The translations under genes and the position numbers were made by a program. This document shows positions 1 through 9,076 of a stretch of 64,000 bases of DNA, in pieces. The notes beneath the pieces are model-generated. The model made no database searches, had not been told where the DNA came from, and saw only the letters and a list, made by a program, of their open reading frames with translations. Source of the DNA: Caulobacter sp. (GTDB lineage: Bacteria; Pseudomonadota; Alphaproteobacteria; Caulobacterales; Caulobacteraceae); the NCBI GenBank assembly GCA_030645575.1, contig JAUSMJ010000026.1, forward strand, positions 18,993 to 82,992, written 5' to 3'. How positions within the stretch are numbered: the first letter of the stretch is position 1; each line of letters opens with the position of its first letter.

Positions 1-1277
<1,277 letters not shown>

Positions 1278-1425
1278 GTGAGGTCTCTCTAGCTCCCTTA
1301 CTGGCGGACGGCGGTGACGAGGGCCTTCATGAAGCGCCCCGGTTTTTCTCTTCCGTCCCCGGTTGGATCCTCTGGTCTGAAACGGGGTGACTTTCCGTTC
1401 TGGGAAAGCCGTTTGTCAGTCCGGC

Positions 1426-1453
1426 ATATGGGAAGCAAGGCGCCCGCCGCAAG
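1426..1453 (-). promoter_or_regulatory. Candidate heat-shock (sigma-32) promoter for dnaK
   Basis: On the minus strand about 150 bp upstream of the dnaK ATG there is CTTGCGG, about 14 bases, then CCCATAT. This resembles the alphaproteobacterial RpoH pattern (CTTG... / CCCATnT). A conserved heat-shock promoter is expected for dnaK in this group. The match is partial and made by eye, so the start site is not established. Confidence 0.35.
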
Positions 1454-1581
1454 AGCAAAACCCCGATCATGCCGGGGGCTTTGACCTCGTCACGGCGACG
1501 CCCCCCATTTGGGGCATGGCCTCGCCGGGGATTTCGTGACTTTCTGCGACCGTTCGAGGGGCTTCGTTCAGGAGGGAATCA

Positions 1582-1935
1582 ATGTCGACCCTGTCTACCC
1601 GGCTAAAGGCCGGTCTCGCGCTCGCCGTCATGGTGGCGACCACCGCGCTCACGCCCGGTCTGGCTTCGGCCGAGGACCGCCGCGTGAAAATCATCAACGA
1701 AACGCGCTTCACCATCGTGCGCTTCTATGCGTCGAACGTGAACGCCACGGGCTGGGAAGAGGACATCCTCGGCCAGAGCGTGCTGCGGCCGGGGCAGTCG
1801 GTCGTGATCAACATCGACGACGGCTCGGGCTACTGCCTGTACGACTTCAAGGCCGTGTTCGACGACGGCGACTCCCTGGTCCGCCAGCGGGTCGATGTCT
1901 GCAAGATCTCGTCCTACCGCTACACCGAGGACTGA
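1582..1935 (+). CDS. Small secreted protein of unknown function
   Basis: 117-residue protein with a clear Sec signal peptide (residues 1-30, cleavage near LASA-ED) and a mature domain of about 87 residues. The mature part contains VKIINETRFTIVRFYASN and paired cysteines (GYCLYDFKAVF, DVCKIS) that could form a disulfide in the periplasm. The start is well supported by AGGAGGGAATCA just upstream of the ATG. It is divergent from dnaK and convergent with the aminopeptidase gene. I recognise no family with a known function. The beta-rich look with an early Asn-rich strand resembles small extracytoplasmic domains, but that is only an impression. Confidence 0.85.
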   Translation: MSTLSTRLKAGLALAVMVATTALTPGLASAEDRRVKIINETRFTIVRFYASNVNATGWEEDILGQSVLRPGQSVVINIDDGSGYCLYDFKAVFDDGDSLVRQRVDVCKISSYRYTED

Positions 1936-1972
1936 AGACCGCCGGAGGCGACGGGAACCGGGGGGATCCCGC

Positions 1973-1997
1973 GGGCGGGGCGGCTAACGCCCCGCCC
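1973..1997. terminator. Bidirectional hairpin terminator between convergent genes
   Basis: Perfect 10-bp stem GGGCGGGGCG / CGCCCCGCCC with loop GCTAA, located between the stop of the small secreted protein gene (plus) and the stop of the M1 peptidase gene (minus). No long T-tract follows on either side, so it may be only a strong hairpin, but its position suits a shared terminator. Confidence 0.55.
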
Positions 1998-2016
1998 GGC
2001 GCCTTTCCAGGCAGGG

Positions 2017-4626
2017 CTAATGGCCCTTCTTCACCCATTCATCGATATCGCCCAGCCGCTCGCGCCGCACCCTGGCGCGATAGACGGCGGCCGACAGCGA
2101 CGCCTTGAGCCGCTGCGGAGGCTGGCCCTCGGCCTGGGCCATGGACAGGGCCTCGCCCGCGATGGTCTCGTCCGCCCAGCCGCCCGTGATCCGCGCCAGC
2201 ATCCCGACCATCGAGCCCGGCGCGAACAGGGCGTCGGCGCGTGTCTTGTTGGCCTTCAGATAGGCCCAGGTCATGGCCGGAAAGTTGCCCGACGGCCCGC
2301 GCAGGATGTTCTGGCGCAGGGTGATCGGCGGCTCGGCGCCAAGCGCCAGCTCCAGCGTGCGCCGCGCCAGGGCCTTGTCGCGCACCTCGCCGAGCACACC
2401 ATAGAGCTGCTGCTTCTCCAGGGCGTTGGTCGAGGTCCGGGCCATGGTCCGCAGGCGCTCCCAGGTCGCCGCATCGGCCTGCATGGCCACCACGATCAGG
2501 GCCGGTTCGCGGATCGCCGCCGGCAGGGCCGCGCCGTCCGTATCCATCCGTGCGAAGCGCGCGCGGGCCTCGGCGACCACGGCCTGGTCGTCGAACCGGC
2601 CCAGCGCCCTGACCAGGTCCGCCCGCAGCAGGATCGCCGTGGCCGGCTCGCCGGCGACGGGTGTCCAGCCAACCCGCGCCCAGACCGGCCCCAGCAGGGT
2701 CCGCGCCCGGGCGCGGAAGGCCGTCTGGCCTGTGTTTCCGTCATAGAGGCGGTCGATCTGGTTCAGCACATCGACCACCTGCATCCAGACCACCGGATTG
2801 GCGTCGGCGGGCAGGCTGGCGGCGAGATCGAGCCAGTCGGCGACCGGCGCCGCGCCCTCCTGGCCGAACGCCCAGTAGTCGTAGAGCAGGCCCAGCTGAT
2901 CCACCGCGTCGAGCCGGCCGAAGCGGGTCCGCAGCCGGGCGAAGGCCTTTTCATCGTAGGTCGTGCGGAAATAGCCGGCCTGGCCGAAGTTGACCAGCAG
3001 CGGCGCGCCCGCCGGGCCCTTGAGCCGCACCGACTCGCCCATCGACACCAGGCCGCGCCAGTCGCGCTTCTCGCCCGGCCAGGTCGCGGCCACCGGCGTC
3101 GACCAGCTGAGCGGCCGGCGGGACGGGGCATCGACGCCGAAGCGGCGCTGGGTCAGCCGCCAGGCCGAACCCAGGGAGGTGACCTTGATCAGCGGCACGC
3201 CGGGCTGGCGGGTGAAGTCGCCGGCGATGCGGCGGATCGGCTGGCCGGAGGCGGTCTCCACCGCGCGCCACAGGTCGTCGCTGATGGTGTTGCCGTAGGC
3301 GTGTTCCTTCATGTAGGCGCGCAGGGCGTCGCGGAAGTGATCGGCCCCGACCCAGGCCTCGATCATGGCGATGACCGCCTGGCCCTTCTGGTAGCTGATG
3401 GTGTCGAACGCCGTGTCGCGCGCGTCGGCGACTTCCTGCACGATCGGATGGGTGGCGGCGCGGGCGTCGAGATTCATCGCCCCGTCGCGGGCGGCCATGT
3501 CCTGTAGCTGAACCGACCACTCGGGGTGGAAATGGTCGGTGGCCTTGGCCTCCATCCAGGAGGCGAAGCCCTCGTTGAGCCAGATGTCGTCCCACCAGCT
3601 CATCGTCACCAGGTCGCCGAACCACTGGTGCGCCATCTCGTGGCCGATGGTGGTGAAGGCGTTCTGGCGGTCGGCCTGGCTCGAGACCTGGGCATCGACC
3701 AGCACGGCCTTTTCGAAATAGAGGATGGCCCCCCAGTTCTCCATCGCCGAGAAGGTCGCCGCGCCGCCGGGCACGGCCACCAGGTCCAGCTTGGGCAGGG
3801 GGTAGGGCGTGCCGAAATAATCGTTGAAGAAGGGCAGCAGCTGCTCGGCCGCGTCGAGCGCGAAGCCCGCCTCGCCGGTCGAGCCGCGCTTGACCACCAC
3901 GCCCACATCGACGTCGCCGACCTTGCGGCCCACGCGTTCGAAGTCGCCCACGGCCAGGAACAGCAGATAGGAGCTCATCTTCGGCGAGACCGCGAAGGTG
4001 GTGCGCGTCAGGCCGCCTTCGACCGGCGTGGCCGTCTCGACGGGCATGTTGGAGACGACCATGTCGGCGGTGGGCGCATCGACGGTCAGCTTGAACGTCG
4101 CCTTCAGGGCCGGCTCATCCCACATCGGCGCGAACCGCCGGGCGTCGGGCGACTCGAACTGCGTCGCCAGCAGTCGTTTGCTGCCCTGGGCCGTGTCGTA
4201 ATCGACCGAGAACAGGCCAAAGGCCTGCTGGTTGATCTTGCCCGTGTAGTCGATGGCCAGCCGGTGCCTCCCGGCGGTCAGGGGCTGGGCGAAGGTCAGG
4301 GTCGCGGTCTGCGCGGGGGCGTCATAGGTCACCCTGGGCGCCGCGTCGGCGCCATCCAGTCGCACCTTGCCAAAGGTCAGGTCGGCCGCGTTCAGCGTCA
4401 CCACGGCGGTCGGCCTGACCACCTGGACGTCGGCGCCGACCGAGCCGGTGAAGCTCAGGGCGGTCGCGTCGGGTCGCACGGCGATGTCGTAGTGGATGGG
4501 GGTGATGTCCGTGGGCAGGACGTGCCGGGCCGCCGGGTCCTTGCCGGCGCCGCAGCCCGCCAGAAGAACCGTCGCCGTCAGCGCCAGTCCCGTTACGATG
4601 CGATTGAACACGCCCGATCTCCCCAT
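2017..4626 (-). CDS. M1-family zinc aminopeptidase, predicted lipoprotein
   Basis: About 869 residues from the ATG at 4626. The N-terminus carries a lipoprotein signal (TGLALTATVLLAGC), so the enzyme probably sits in the periplasm or outer membrane. The exopeptidase motif appears as FSAMENWGAILYFE. The zinc site is HEMAHQWF near residue 328 with the third ligand in NEGFASW, giving the exact HExxH-x18-E spacing of M1 enzymes. An ERAP1-like C-terminal helical domain follows, as in Caulobacter PepN-like proteins. The longer ORF to 4848 is rejected because it overlaps the divergent alkB gene and would place the lipobox internally. Role inferred: trimming N-terminal residues from peptides. Confidence 0.95.
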   Translation of the reverse strand: MGRSGVFNRIVTGLALTATVLLAGCGAGKDPAARHVLPTDITPIHYDIAVRPDATALSFTGSVGADVQVVRPTAVVTLNAADLTFGKVRLDGADAAPRVTYDAPAQTATLTFAQPLTAGRHRLAIDYTGKINQQAFGLFSVDYDTAQGSKRLLATQFESPDARRFAPMWDEPALKATFKLTVDAPTADMVVSNMPVETATPVEGGLTRTTFAVSPKMSSYLLFLAVGDFERVGRKVGDVDVGVVVKRGSTGEAGFALDAAEQLLPFFNDYFGTPYPLPKLDLVAVPGGAATFSAMENWGAILYFEKAVLVDAQVSSQADRQNAFTTIGHEMAHQWFGDLVTMSWWDDIWLNEGFASWMEAKATDHFHPEWSVQLQDMAARDGAMNLDARAATHPIVQEVADARDTAFDTISYQKGQAVIAMIEAWVGADHFRDALRAYMKEHAYGNTISDDLWRAVETASGQPIRRIAGDFTRQPGVPLIKVTSLGSAWRLTQRRFGVDAPSRRPLSWSTPVAATWPGEKRDWRGLVSMGESVRLKGPAGAPLLVNFGQAGYFRTTYDEKAFARLRTRFGRLDAVDQLGLLYDYWAFGQEGAAPVADWLDLAASLPADANPVVWMQVVDVLNQIDRLYDGNTGQTAFRARARTLLGPVWARVGWTPVAGEPATAILLRADLVRALGRFDDQAVVAEARARFARMDTDGAALPAAIREPALIVVAMQADAATWERLRTMARTSTNALEKQQLYGVLGEVRDKALARRTLELALGAEPPITLRQNILRGPSGNFPAMTWAYLKANKTRADALFAPGSMVGMLARITGGWADETIAGEALSMAQAEGQPPQRLKASLSAAVYRARVRRERLGDIDEWVKKGH

Positions 4627-4669
4627 CCCGCACGCGGGGAGGTTAGACTGAAGCGGCCCGGAGTGAATC

Positions 4670-5275
4670 ATGAAGGATTTGTCAGGTTTCACCCTGCTTC
4701 CCGGCCGGCTGGATCCTTCGGCCCAGGCGGCGCTGGTCGATGCGGTGCTGACGGCCGCCCGAACCGCGCCATTCCACCACCAGGTCACGCCCGGCGGCAA
4801 GGCCATGAGCGTGGAGATGACGGGGCTGGGACCGCTCAGCTGGGTCACCGACGCGCGCGGCTATCGTTATGAGGCGCGCCACCCGCTGACGGGCGAGCCC
4901 TGGCCGCCGATGCCGCCGGTGCTGCAGGCCCTGTGGGCGGAGCTGGCCGATCCGGCGGTCCCGGCCGACGCCTGCCTGGTCAACCTCTACCGCGAGGGCG
5001 CGAGGATGGGCCCACACCGCGACCAGGACGAGGCCGACTTCGGCTTTCCGGTGCTGTCGGTGTCGCTGGGCGACACGGCGGTCTTCCGCCTGGGCGGTCT
5101 GAAGCGGACGGACCCGACCCGCTCGGTGCGGCTGGCCTCGGGCGATGTCTGCCTGCTGGCCGGGGAATCGCGGCTGGCGTTTCACGGCGTCGACCGCATC
5201 CTGGCCGGCTCGTCCCGCCTGGTTCCCGGCGGCGGCCGGATCAATCTGACGTTGCGTCGCGCGCGGCCGGCCTGA
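4670..5275 (+). CDS. alkB: AlkB-type 2-oxoglutarate/Fe(II) dioxygenase (DNA repair)
   Basis: 201 residues, close to the usual AlkB length. The Fe(II) triad is visible as H116-x-D118 in MGPHRDQD and H172 in LAFHGVDR. The 2-oxoglutarate-binding RxNxTxR pattern is RINLTLRR at the C-terminus. The family removes methyl groups from 1-methyladenine and 3-methylcytosine in single-stranded DNA or RNA by oxidation. It is divergent from the aminopeptidase gene and about 60 bases ahead of the dienelactone hydrolase gene on the same strand. No Ada box or ada gene was noticed nearby. Confidence 0.93.
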   Translation: MKDLSGFTLLPGRLDPSAQAALVDAVLTAARTAPFHHQVTPGGKAMSVEMTGLGPLSWVTDARGYRYEARHPLTGEPWPPMPPVLQALWAELADPAVPADACLVNLYREGARMGPHRDQDEADFGFPVLSVSLGDTAVFRLGGLKRTDPTRSVRLASGDVCLLAGESRLAFHGVDRILAGSSRLVPGGGRINLTLRRARPA

Positions 5276-5338
5276 ACCGCTTCCCAGCGGCGCCGGTCGG
5301 GGGATAGGGTGCGGCCAACGATACGAGGGAACCCCGCC

Positions 5339-6226
5339 ATGCTGAAGCTGACCCGCCCCGAGGGCTCGGAGCCGCGAGACTTCGACCTGTCCCGTCGCGC
5401 CCTGCCAGCCCTGTTCTTCGCCGGCTACGCCGCCGCCGCGGTATCGGCCCGGGCCGAGCCGATCCACACCGACGCCGAGGGCCTGATCGCCGAGACGGTG
5501 ATGATCCCGGCCGGCGACCGCGACGTACCCGCCTACCTCGCCCGGCCCGACGGGCGCGGCAGGCGGCCGGTGGTGCTGGTGGTTTCCGAGGTGTTCGGCA
5601 TCCACGAGTACATCCGTGACATCTGCCGGCGGCTGGCCAAGCTCGGTTATGTGGCCATCGCGCCGGACCTTTTCGCGCGGCACGGCGATCCCGCGCCGCT
5701 GGTCGACTTCGCCGCGATCCGCGCCATCGTCGGGGCGGCCACCGACGCGCAGGTGATGAACGACATCGAGGCGACCGCGCGGTGGCTGTCGGACCAGGCC
5801 TTCGTCAATCGACGGAAGATGGCCATCACCGGCTATTGCTGGGGCGGCGCCCAGGTCTGGCTGGCCTGCGAACGGTTCCGCCATTTCCGCTGCGGCGTGG
5901 CCTGGTACGGCCGGCTGTCGCGCCCGGCGGCCGGGCAGTTCCTGGCCGGGCCGGAACGGGAATGGCCGCTGGAGCTGGTCGGCTACCTCAAGGCGCCGGT
6001 GCTCGGCCTCTACGGCGGCAAGGACCAGGGCATTCCGGCCGCCGACGTCGAGGCGATGCGCGCCGGGTTGAAGCAATACCGCAAGAAGGGGTCCGACCTG
6101 ATCGTCTACCCCGACGCCCAGCACGGCTTCCACGCCGACTACCGCGCCAGCTACGACCCCGCGGCCGCCCAGGACGGCTGGCGGCGAATGATCGACTTTT
6201 TCCACGCGAACGGGGTGCGGCCGTAG
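5339..6226 (+). CDS. Dienelactone hydrolase family protein, probably exported
   Basis: Alpha/beta hydrolase, 295 residues from the ATG at 5339, preceded by GAGGGAACCCCGCC. The catalytic triad of dienelactone hydrolases is visible: Cys167 in GYCWGG, Asp229 in YGGKDQG and His262 in AQHGFHADY. The N-terminus has an RRALPALFFAGYAAAAVSARA stretch, suggesting a signal or Tat-like leader, as in the Caulobacter carboxymethylenebutenolidase-like proteins near dnaA. The real substrate is unknown; the family includes enzymes acting on lactones, esters and thioesters. The ORF-track start at 5309 lies before the ribosome binding site and is not used. Confidence 0.9.
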   Translation: MLKLTRPEGSEPRDFDLSRRALPALFFAGYAAAAVSARAEPIHTDAEGLIAETVMIPAGDRDVPAYLARPDGRGRRPVVLVVSEVFGIHEYIRDICRRLAKLGYVAIAPDLFARHGDPAPLVDFAAIRAIVGAATDAQVMNDIEATARWLSDQAFVNRRKMAITGYCWGGAQVWLACERFRHFRCGVAWYGRLSRPAAGQFLAGPEREWPLELVGYLKAPVLGLYGGKDQGIPAADVEAMRAGLKQYRKKGSDLIVYPDAQHGFHADYRASYDPAAAQDGWRRMIDFFHANGVRP

Positions 6227-6236
6227 GGCCATTCAC

Positions 6237-6361
6237 CGTCATGGCCCGGCTTGTCCGGGCCACCCAAGCGTGATGAGCCGAACGGAAGGGGCGAGGATCA
6301 TTCGCGCCCTCAATGTTGTCGCCCGTGTTCCTGGGTGGCCCGAATAAAGCGGGCAATGACG
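6237..6361. repeat. Inverted pair of a ~30-bp intergenic palindromic repeat
   Basis: Two copies in opposite orientation fill the gap between the convergent dienelactone hydrolase and dnaA genes. Copy 1 (6237-6266) carries GGCCCGG-CTTGT-CCGGGCC followed by ACCCA. Copy 2 (6332-6361), read on the minus strand, has GCCCG-CTTTATT-CGGGC followed by CACCCA. Both begin CGTCAT and end GGGCCACCCA. Each can form a small hairpin, and together they could form a larger cruciform or act as a terminator. Confidence 0.8.
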
Positions 6362-6371
6362 GCGGCGGGTG

Positions 6372-7805
6372 TTATCCCCGCAGCTTGCGCGTCAACGCTT
6401 CCAGGTCGCGGGACAGCTGGGGATCGTCGGCCTTCAGCGCCTCGATGCGGCGCACGGCGTGCAGCACGGTGGTGTGGTCGCGGCCGCCGAAGCGCCGGCC
6501 GATGTCGGGCAGCGAGCGGGTGGTCAGCTGCTTGGCCAGCCACATGGCCGCCTGGCGTGGCCGGGCGATGGAGCGGTTGCGGCGCTCGGACACCAGGTCC
6601 GCCTGGCGCAGGCCGAAATGCTCGGAGGTGGCCTTCTGGATGTCGTCGATGGTGATGCGCTTCTCGGCGCCGCGCAGGTGCGGCCGCAGGATGGCCTGGG
6701 CCTCGTCCAGCGACAGGCCGCCGACCTCGGCGCCCATGCGGGCCACCAGGGTGTTCAGGGCCCCTTCCAGCTCGCGCACGCTGTCGGTGAAGCGATCAGC
6801 GAGAAACTGCATCACCTCGGGCTTGGCCGAGGCGTTGAACCCGCCCTGGCGGCCCAGCGACGCCAGCTTGCGCTCGAGGATGCCCATGCGCAGCGTGCGG
6901 TCGGCTGGCTCGATGCCGCAGACCAGGCCCGCCGACAGGTGGCTGCGCAGCCGCGCGTCCATTTCGGTGATCTGGGCCGGCGGCCGGTCGGCCGAGAACA
7001 CCACGCGGCGGCCGTCCTCCATCAGGGCGGTCAGGGTGTGGAACAGCTCTTCCTGGGTCGATTGCTTGCCGGCGACGAAATGCACGTCGTCGATCAGCAG
7101 CAGGTCGGCGGCGCGCAGCTCTTCCTTGAACAGGGCCGTGGACCGATCCATCACCGCCCGCACGAAGGTCGACAGAAAGCGCTCGGCGCTGAGGTAGACG
7201 ACGCGCTTTTCCGGCGCGGCGCGCATCGCCTCCCAGGCCATGGCGTTGAGCAGGTGGGTTTTGCCAAAGCCGTAGCCGCTGTGGATCACCACCGGGTTGA
7301 AGTGGCCGTCGGCCCAGCTGGCCACGCGGCGGGCCACGGCGTGGGCGAACTCGTTGGCCGGGCCGGGCACGAAGCTGTCGAAGGTGAAACGGTCCTGCAG
7401 GCCGGCCACGCGGGTCGGACGGCCGCCGGGCGTCGGGGCGAGGGTCGGCGCGTCCGTCGCGACCGGGTCCATCACCTCGATGGCCTCGGCGATGATGTCC
7501 AGGCCGCCGGTGTCGGCCTCGAATTCCATGCGGGACTTCAGATCCAGGCTGCGCCCCGCCGGGTCGTGCTCGGCCCACAGCTCGCCGATGCGGCGCCAGG
7601 CGTTGCGGCGGATCCAGTCGCGGGCGACCCCCGTGGGCGTGACCAGCACGATGCGGCCGTCGGCGATCTCACGCAGGGCGGCCTGGGCGAGCCACGAGCC
7701 GAACGCGGCTTCGCCGAGTTCCCGGCGAAGAGCCAGGCAGGCCTTCGTCCAGACAGCGCCAGCCGGTGTTTGCGACGACATCGATCGCCCGCCCATGGAA
7801 GTCAT
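6372..7805 (-). CDS. dnaA: Chromosomal replication initiator DnaA
   Basis: Initiator ATPase that binds DnaA boxes and melts the origin. Order seen: N-terminal domain I (VWTKACLALRRELGEAAFGSWL), a linker, the AAA+ core with P-loop GYGFGKTHLLNAM, Walker B LLLIDDVHFV and sensor segments, then the C-terminal DNA-binding domain with the signature RRFGGRDHTTVLHAVRRIE. Length is about 477 residues from the ATG at 7805. Several in-frame ATGs (7859, 7817, 7805, 7796, 7781) precede the conserved domain, so the exact start is unsure; the ones before 7805 leave little room for a ribosome binding site. The P-loop is slightly unusual (GYGFGKT rather than GGVGLGKT). Confidence 0.98.
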   Translation of the reverse strand: MTSMGGRSMSSQTPAGAVWTKACLALRRELGEAAFGSWLAQAALREIADGRIVLVTPTGVARDWIRRNAWRRIGELWAEHDPAGRSLDLKSRMEFEADTGGLDIIAEAIEVMDPVATDAPTLAPTPGGRPTRVAGLQDRFTFDSFVPGPANEFAHAVARRVASWADGHFNPVVIHSGYGFGKTHLLNAMAWEAMRAAPEKRVVYLSAERFLSTFVRAVMDRSTALFKEELRAADLLLIDDVHFVAGKQSTQEELFHTLTALMEDGRRVVFSADRPPAQITEMDARLRSHLSAGLVCGIEPADRTLRMGILERKLASLGRQGGFNASAKPEVMQFLADRFTDSVRELEGALNTLVARMGAEVGGLSLDEAQAILRPHLRGAEKRITIDDIQKATSEHFGLRQADLVSERRNRSIARPRQAAMWLAKQLTTRSLPDIGRRFGGRDHTTVLHAVRRIEALKADDPQLSRDLEALTRKLRG

Positions 7806-8128
7806 CAGCCCCACCATTCCATTACGCTTTTTCCACCCGCGACACTCCTCCGCCCCCACGGTGGAGAAGTCCTCAAACCCAACGCAGACAGGTTCTCGCG
7901 CGCCGGATGCACGTCATCCGCCGCCGCCTTTCGCATCACCAAATTAGGAAATGAACCAAGCGTCGAGGCCTCACACTAACGACCCAAAAAACGGTGGGTC
8001 AAACGTGAAATTTGAGTCCGGACGCGGATATTTCTGTTGACTCACGAGGGCCCCTCGCGCCGCAAGGGAATCCGTTAACGCCCCTTCCGAGGGGTGTGGG
8101 AATTCGCCGCACACGCGAATCGCGAGCA
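7806..8128 (-). promoter_or_regulatory. dnaA upstream/leader region with a cluster of GANTC (CcrM) sites
   Basis: No gene is seen between the rpsT terminator and dnaA. Four GANTC sites lie within ~110 bp: GAGTC 8014, GACTC 8039, GAATC 8068 and GAATC 8117. A hairpin GACCCA-N8-TGGGTC lies at 7981-8000 in the presumed leader. In Caulobacter, dnaA transcription depends on the methylation state of GANTC in its promoter. I looked for TTATNCACA-type DnaA boxes and found none here, so I do not call an origin. Confidence 0.6.
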
Positions 8129-8130
8129 CG

Positions 8131-8164
8131 AAAAACCGGCCGGCGCGAGGGGCGCCTGCCGGTT
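8131..8164 (-). terminator. Rho-independent terminator of rpsT
   Basis: On the minus strand the stem AACCGGC...GCCGGTT, extended inward by GGCGC/GCGCC, is followed directly by TTTTTCG. It lies about 60 bases past the rpsT stop and separates rpsT from the dnaA promoter region. Confidence 0.85.
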
Positions 8165-8226
8165 GTTCAACATGCTGAAATATCGGGCGAACGGTGCTCG
8201 CCAACCCGTTTCGGGGAGTCCCGAAA

Positions 8227-8496
8227 TCAGGCGGCAGACAGCTTCTTCAGCTGGGCGTTCAGGCGCGAGACCTTGCGCGAGCCGGTGTTCTTGTGGACCA
8301 CGCCCTTGGACACGGCGCGCATCAGTTCCGATTGCGCGACGATAAAGGCGGCCTTGGCGGCGGCGGCGTCGCCGGCGGCCAGGGCTTCGTCGAACTTGCG
8401 CAGGAAGGTGCGCACGCGCGAGCGGCGGGCCTTGTTCACTTCCGTGCGGCGCTCGATCTTGCGGATCGCCTTCTTGGCGCCGGGATTATTGGCCAT
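8227..8496 (-). CDS. rpsT: Small ribosomal subunit protein bS20
   Basis: 89 residues beginning [17 protein letters not shown], rich in Lys/Arg, with the helical S20 pattern ([28 protein letters not shown]). It binds 16S rRNA in the small subunit. Position next to dnaA on the same strand, followed by a strong terminator, matches the Caulobacter arrangement. The start has a purine-rich region (TCTGAGGTTC) upstream. Confidence 0.98.
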   Translation of the reverse strand: MANNPGAKKAIRKIERRTEVNKARRSRVRTFLRKFDEALAAGDAAAAKAAFIVAQSELMRAVSKGVVHKNTGSRKVSRLNAQLKKLSAA

Positions 8497-8638
8497 GAGC
8501 TTGTAGAACCTCAGAACGGACGGGCGCTCGCGAAAGGCCGCGCACGCCGGATAAATCGAAGGGCGGGCAAATACAGGAAGGCCCCCATCCGGTCAATGCG
8601 ACTCTGGCGGTTCGAGGGCCGCCATGTAGAGTTGGGAC

Positions 8639-9052
8639 ATGGACCGTCGCGTTTTTCTCGTCTCGACCCTGGCGCTGGCTGGCTGCGGTTCGGGCCCGCC
8701 CCGGCAATCGGTGATCTGCGACCCCGGCCTGGGCGCGGTCCTGACCCGGGCGCGGGGCCGGTTCGCCGAGCCCGGCGTGCTGGTGGTCAGCGAGGCGCGG
8801 CCGCAGTCGCTGCTCGAGATGGCCGAGGCCGAACCGTCCGCCCTGATCGTGACCCGCCAGAGCCTGATCGCCAACCGCCTGCAGCGCCTGGGCCACGTCC
8901 GGCTCGAGCACCGCTGGCAGGCGCGCATCGGCGGCGAGACCGTGCAGATTCTGGTCACCAAGGGCGCCGGCCCGGCGCAGTGGCGCGCTCTGCGGCTGGC
9001 CAAATGGCTGGCCGGGGACGAGGCCGCATCGGTTCTGGCGCAAGGCGGCTGA
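8639..9052 (+). CDS. Small lipoprotein of unknown function
   Basis: 137 residues starting MDRRVFLVSTLALAGCGSG, a short twin-arginine-like leader with a good lipobox (LALAGC). The mature part (~120 residues) has LGAVLTRARGRFAEPGVLVV, ALIVTRQSLIANRLQ and a C-terminal RALRLAKWLAGDEAASVLAQGG. This looks like a cut-down periplasmic solute-binding fold of the ModA type, but that is a weak impression. A molybdate permease gene occurs 18 kb away without a binding protein, yet no link is shown. It is divergent from rpsT and convergent with the CoA hydrolase gene. Confidence 0.75.
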   Translation: MDRRVFLVSTLALAGCGSGPPRQSVICDPGLGAVLTRARGRFAEPGVLVVSEARPQSLLEMAEAEPSALIVTRQSLIANRLQRLGHVRLEHRWQARIGGETVQILVTKGAGPAQWRALRLAKWLAGDEAASVLAQGG

Positions 9053-9076
9053 GGTCCGGCGCGGCCGGCCGCGAGA

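Noticed and set aside
1456-1480. Hairpin CCCCG-ATCATGC-CGGGG flanked by AAAA and TTT between dnaK and the divergent gene
   Set aside because: Looks like a terminator, but no gene ends there on either strand; possibly part of the promoter region. Not called.
7860-8226. Replication origin next to dnaA
   Set aside because: No recognisable DnaA boxes (TTATNCACA type) or clear AT-rich unwinding element; in Caulobacter the origin lies elsewhere, by hemE. Only the GANTC cluster is reported.
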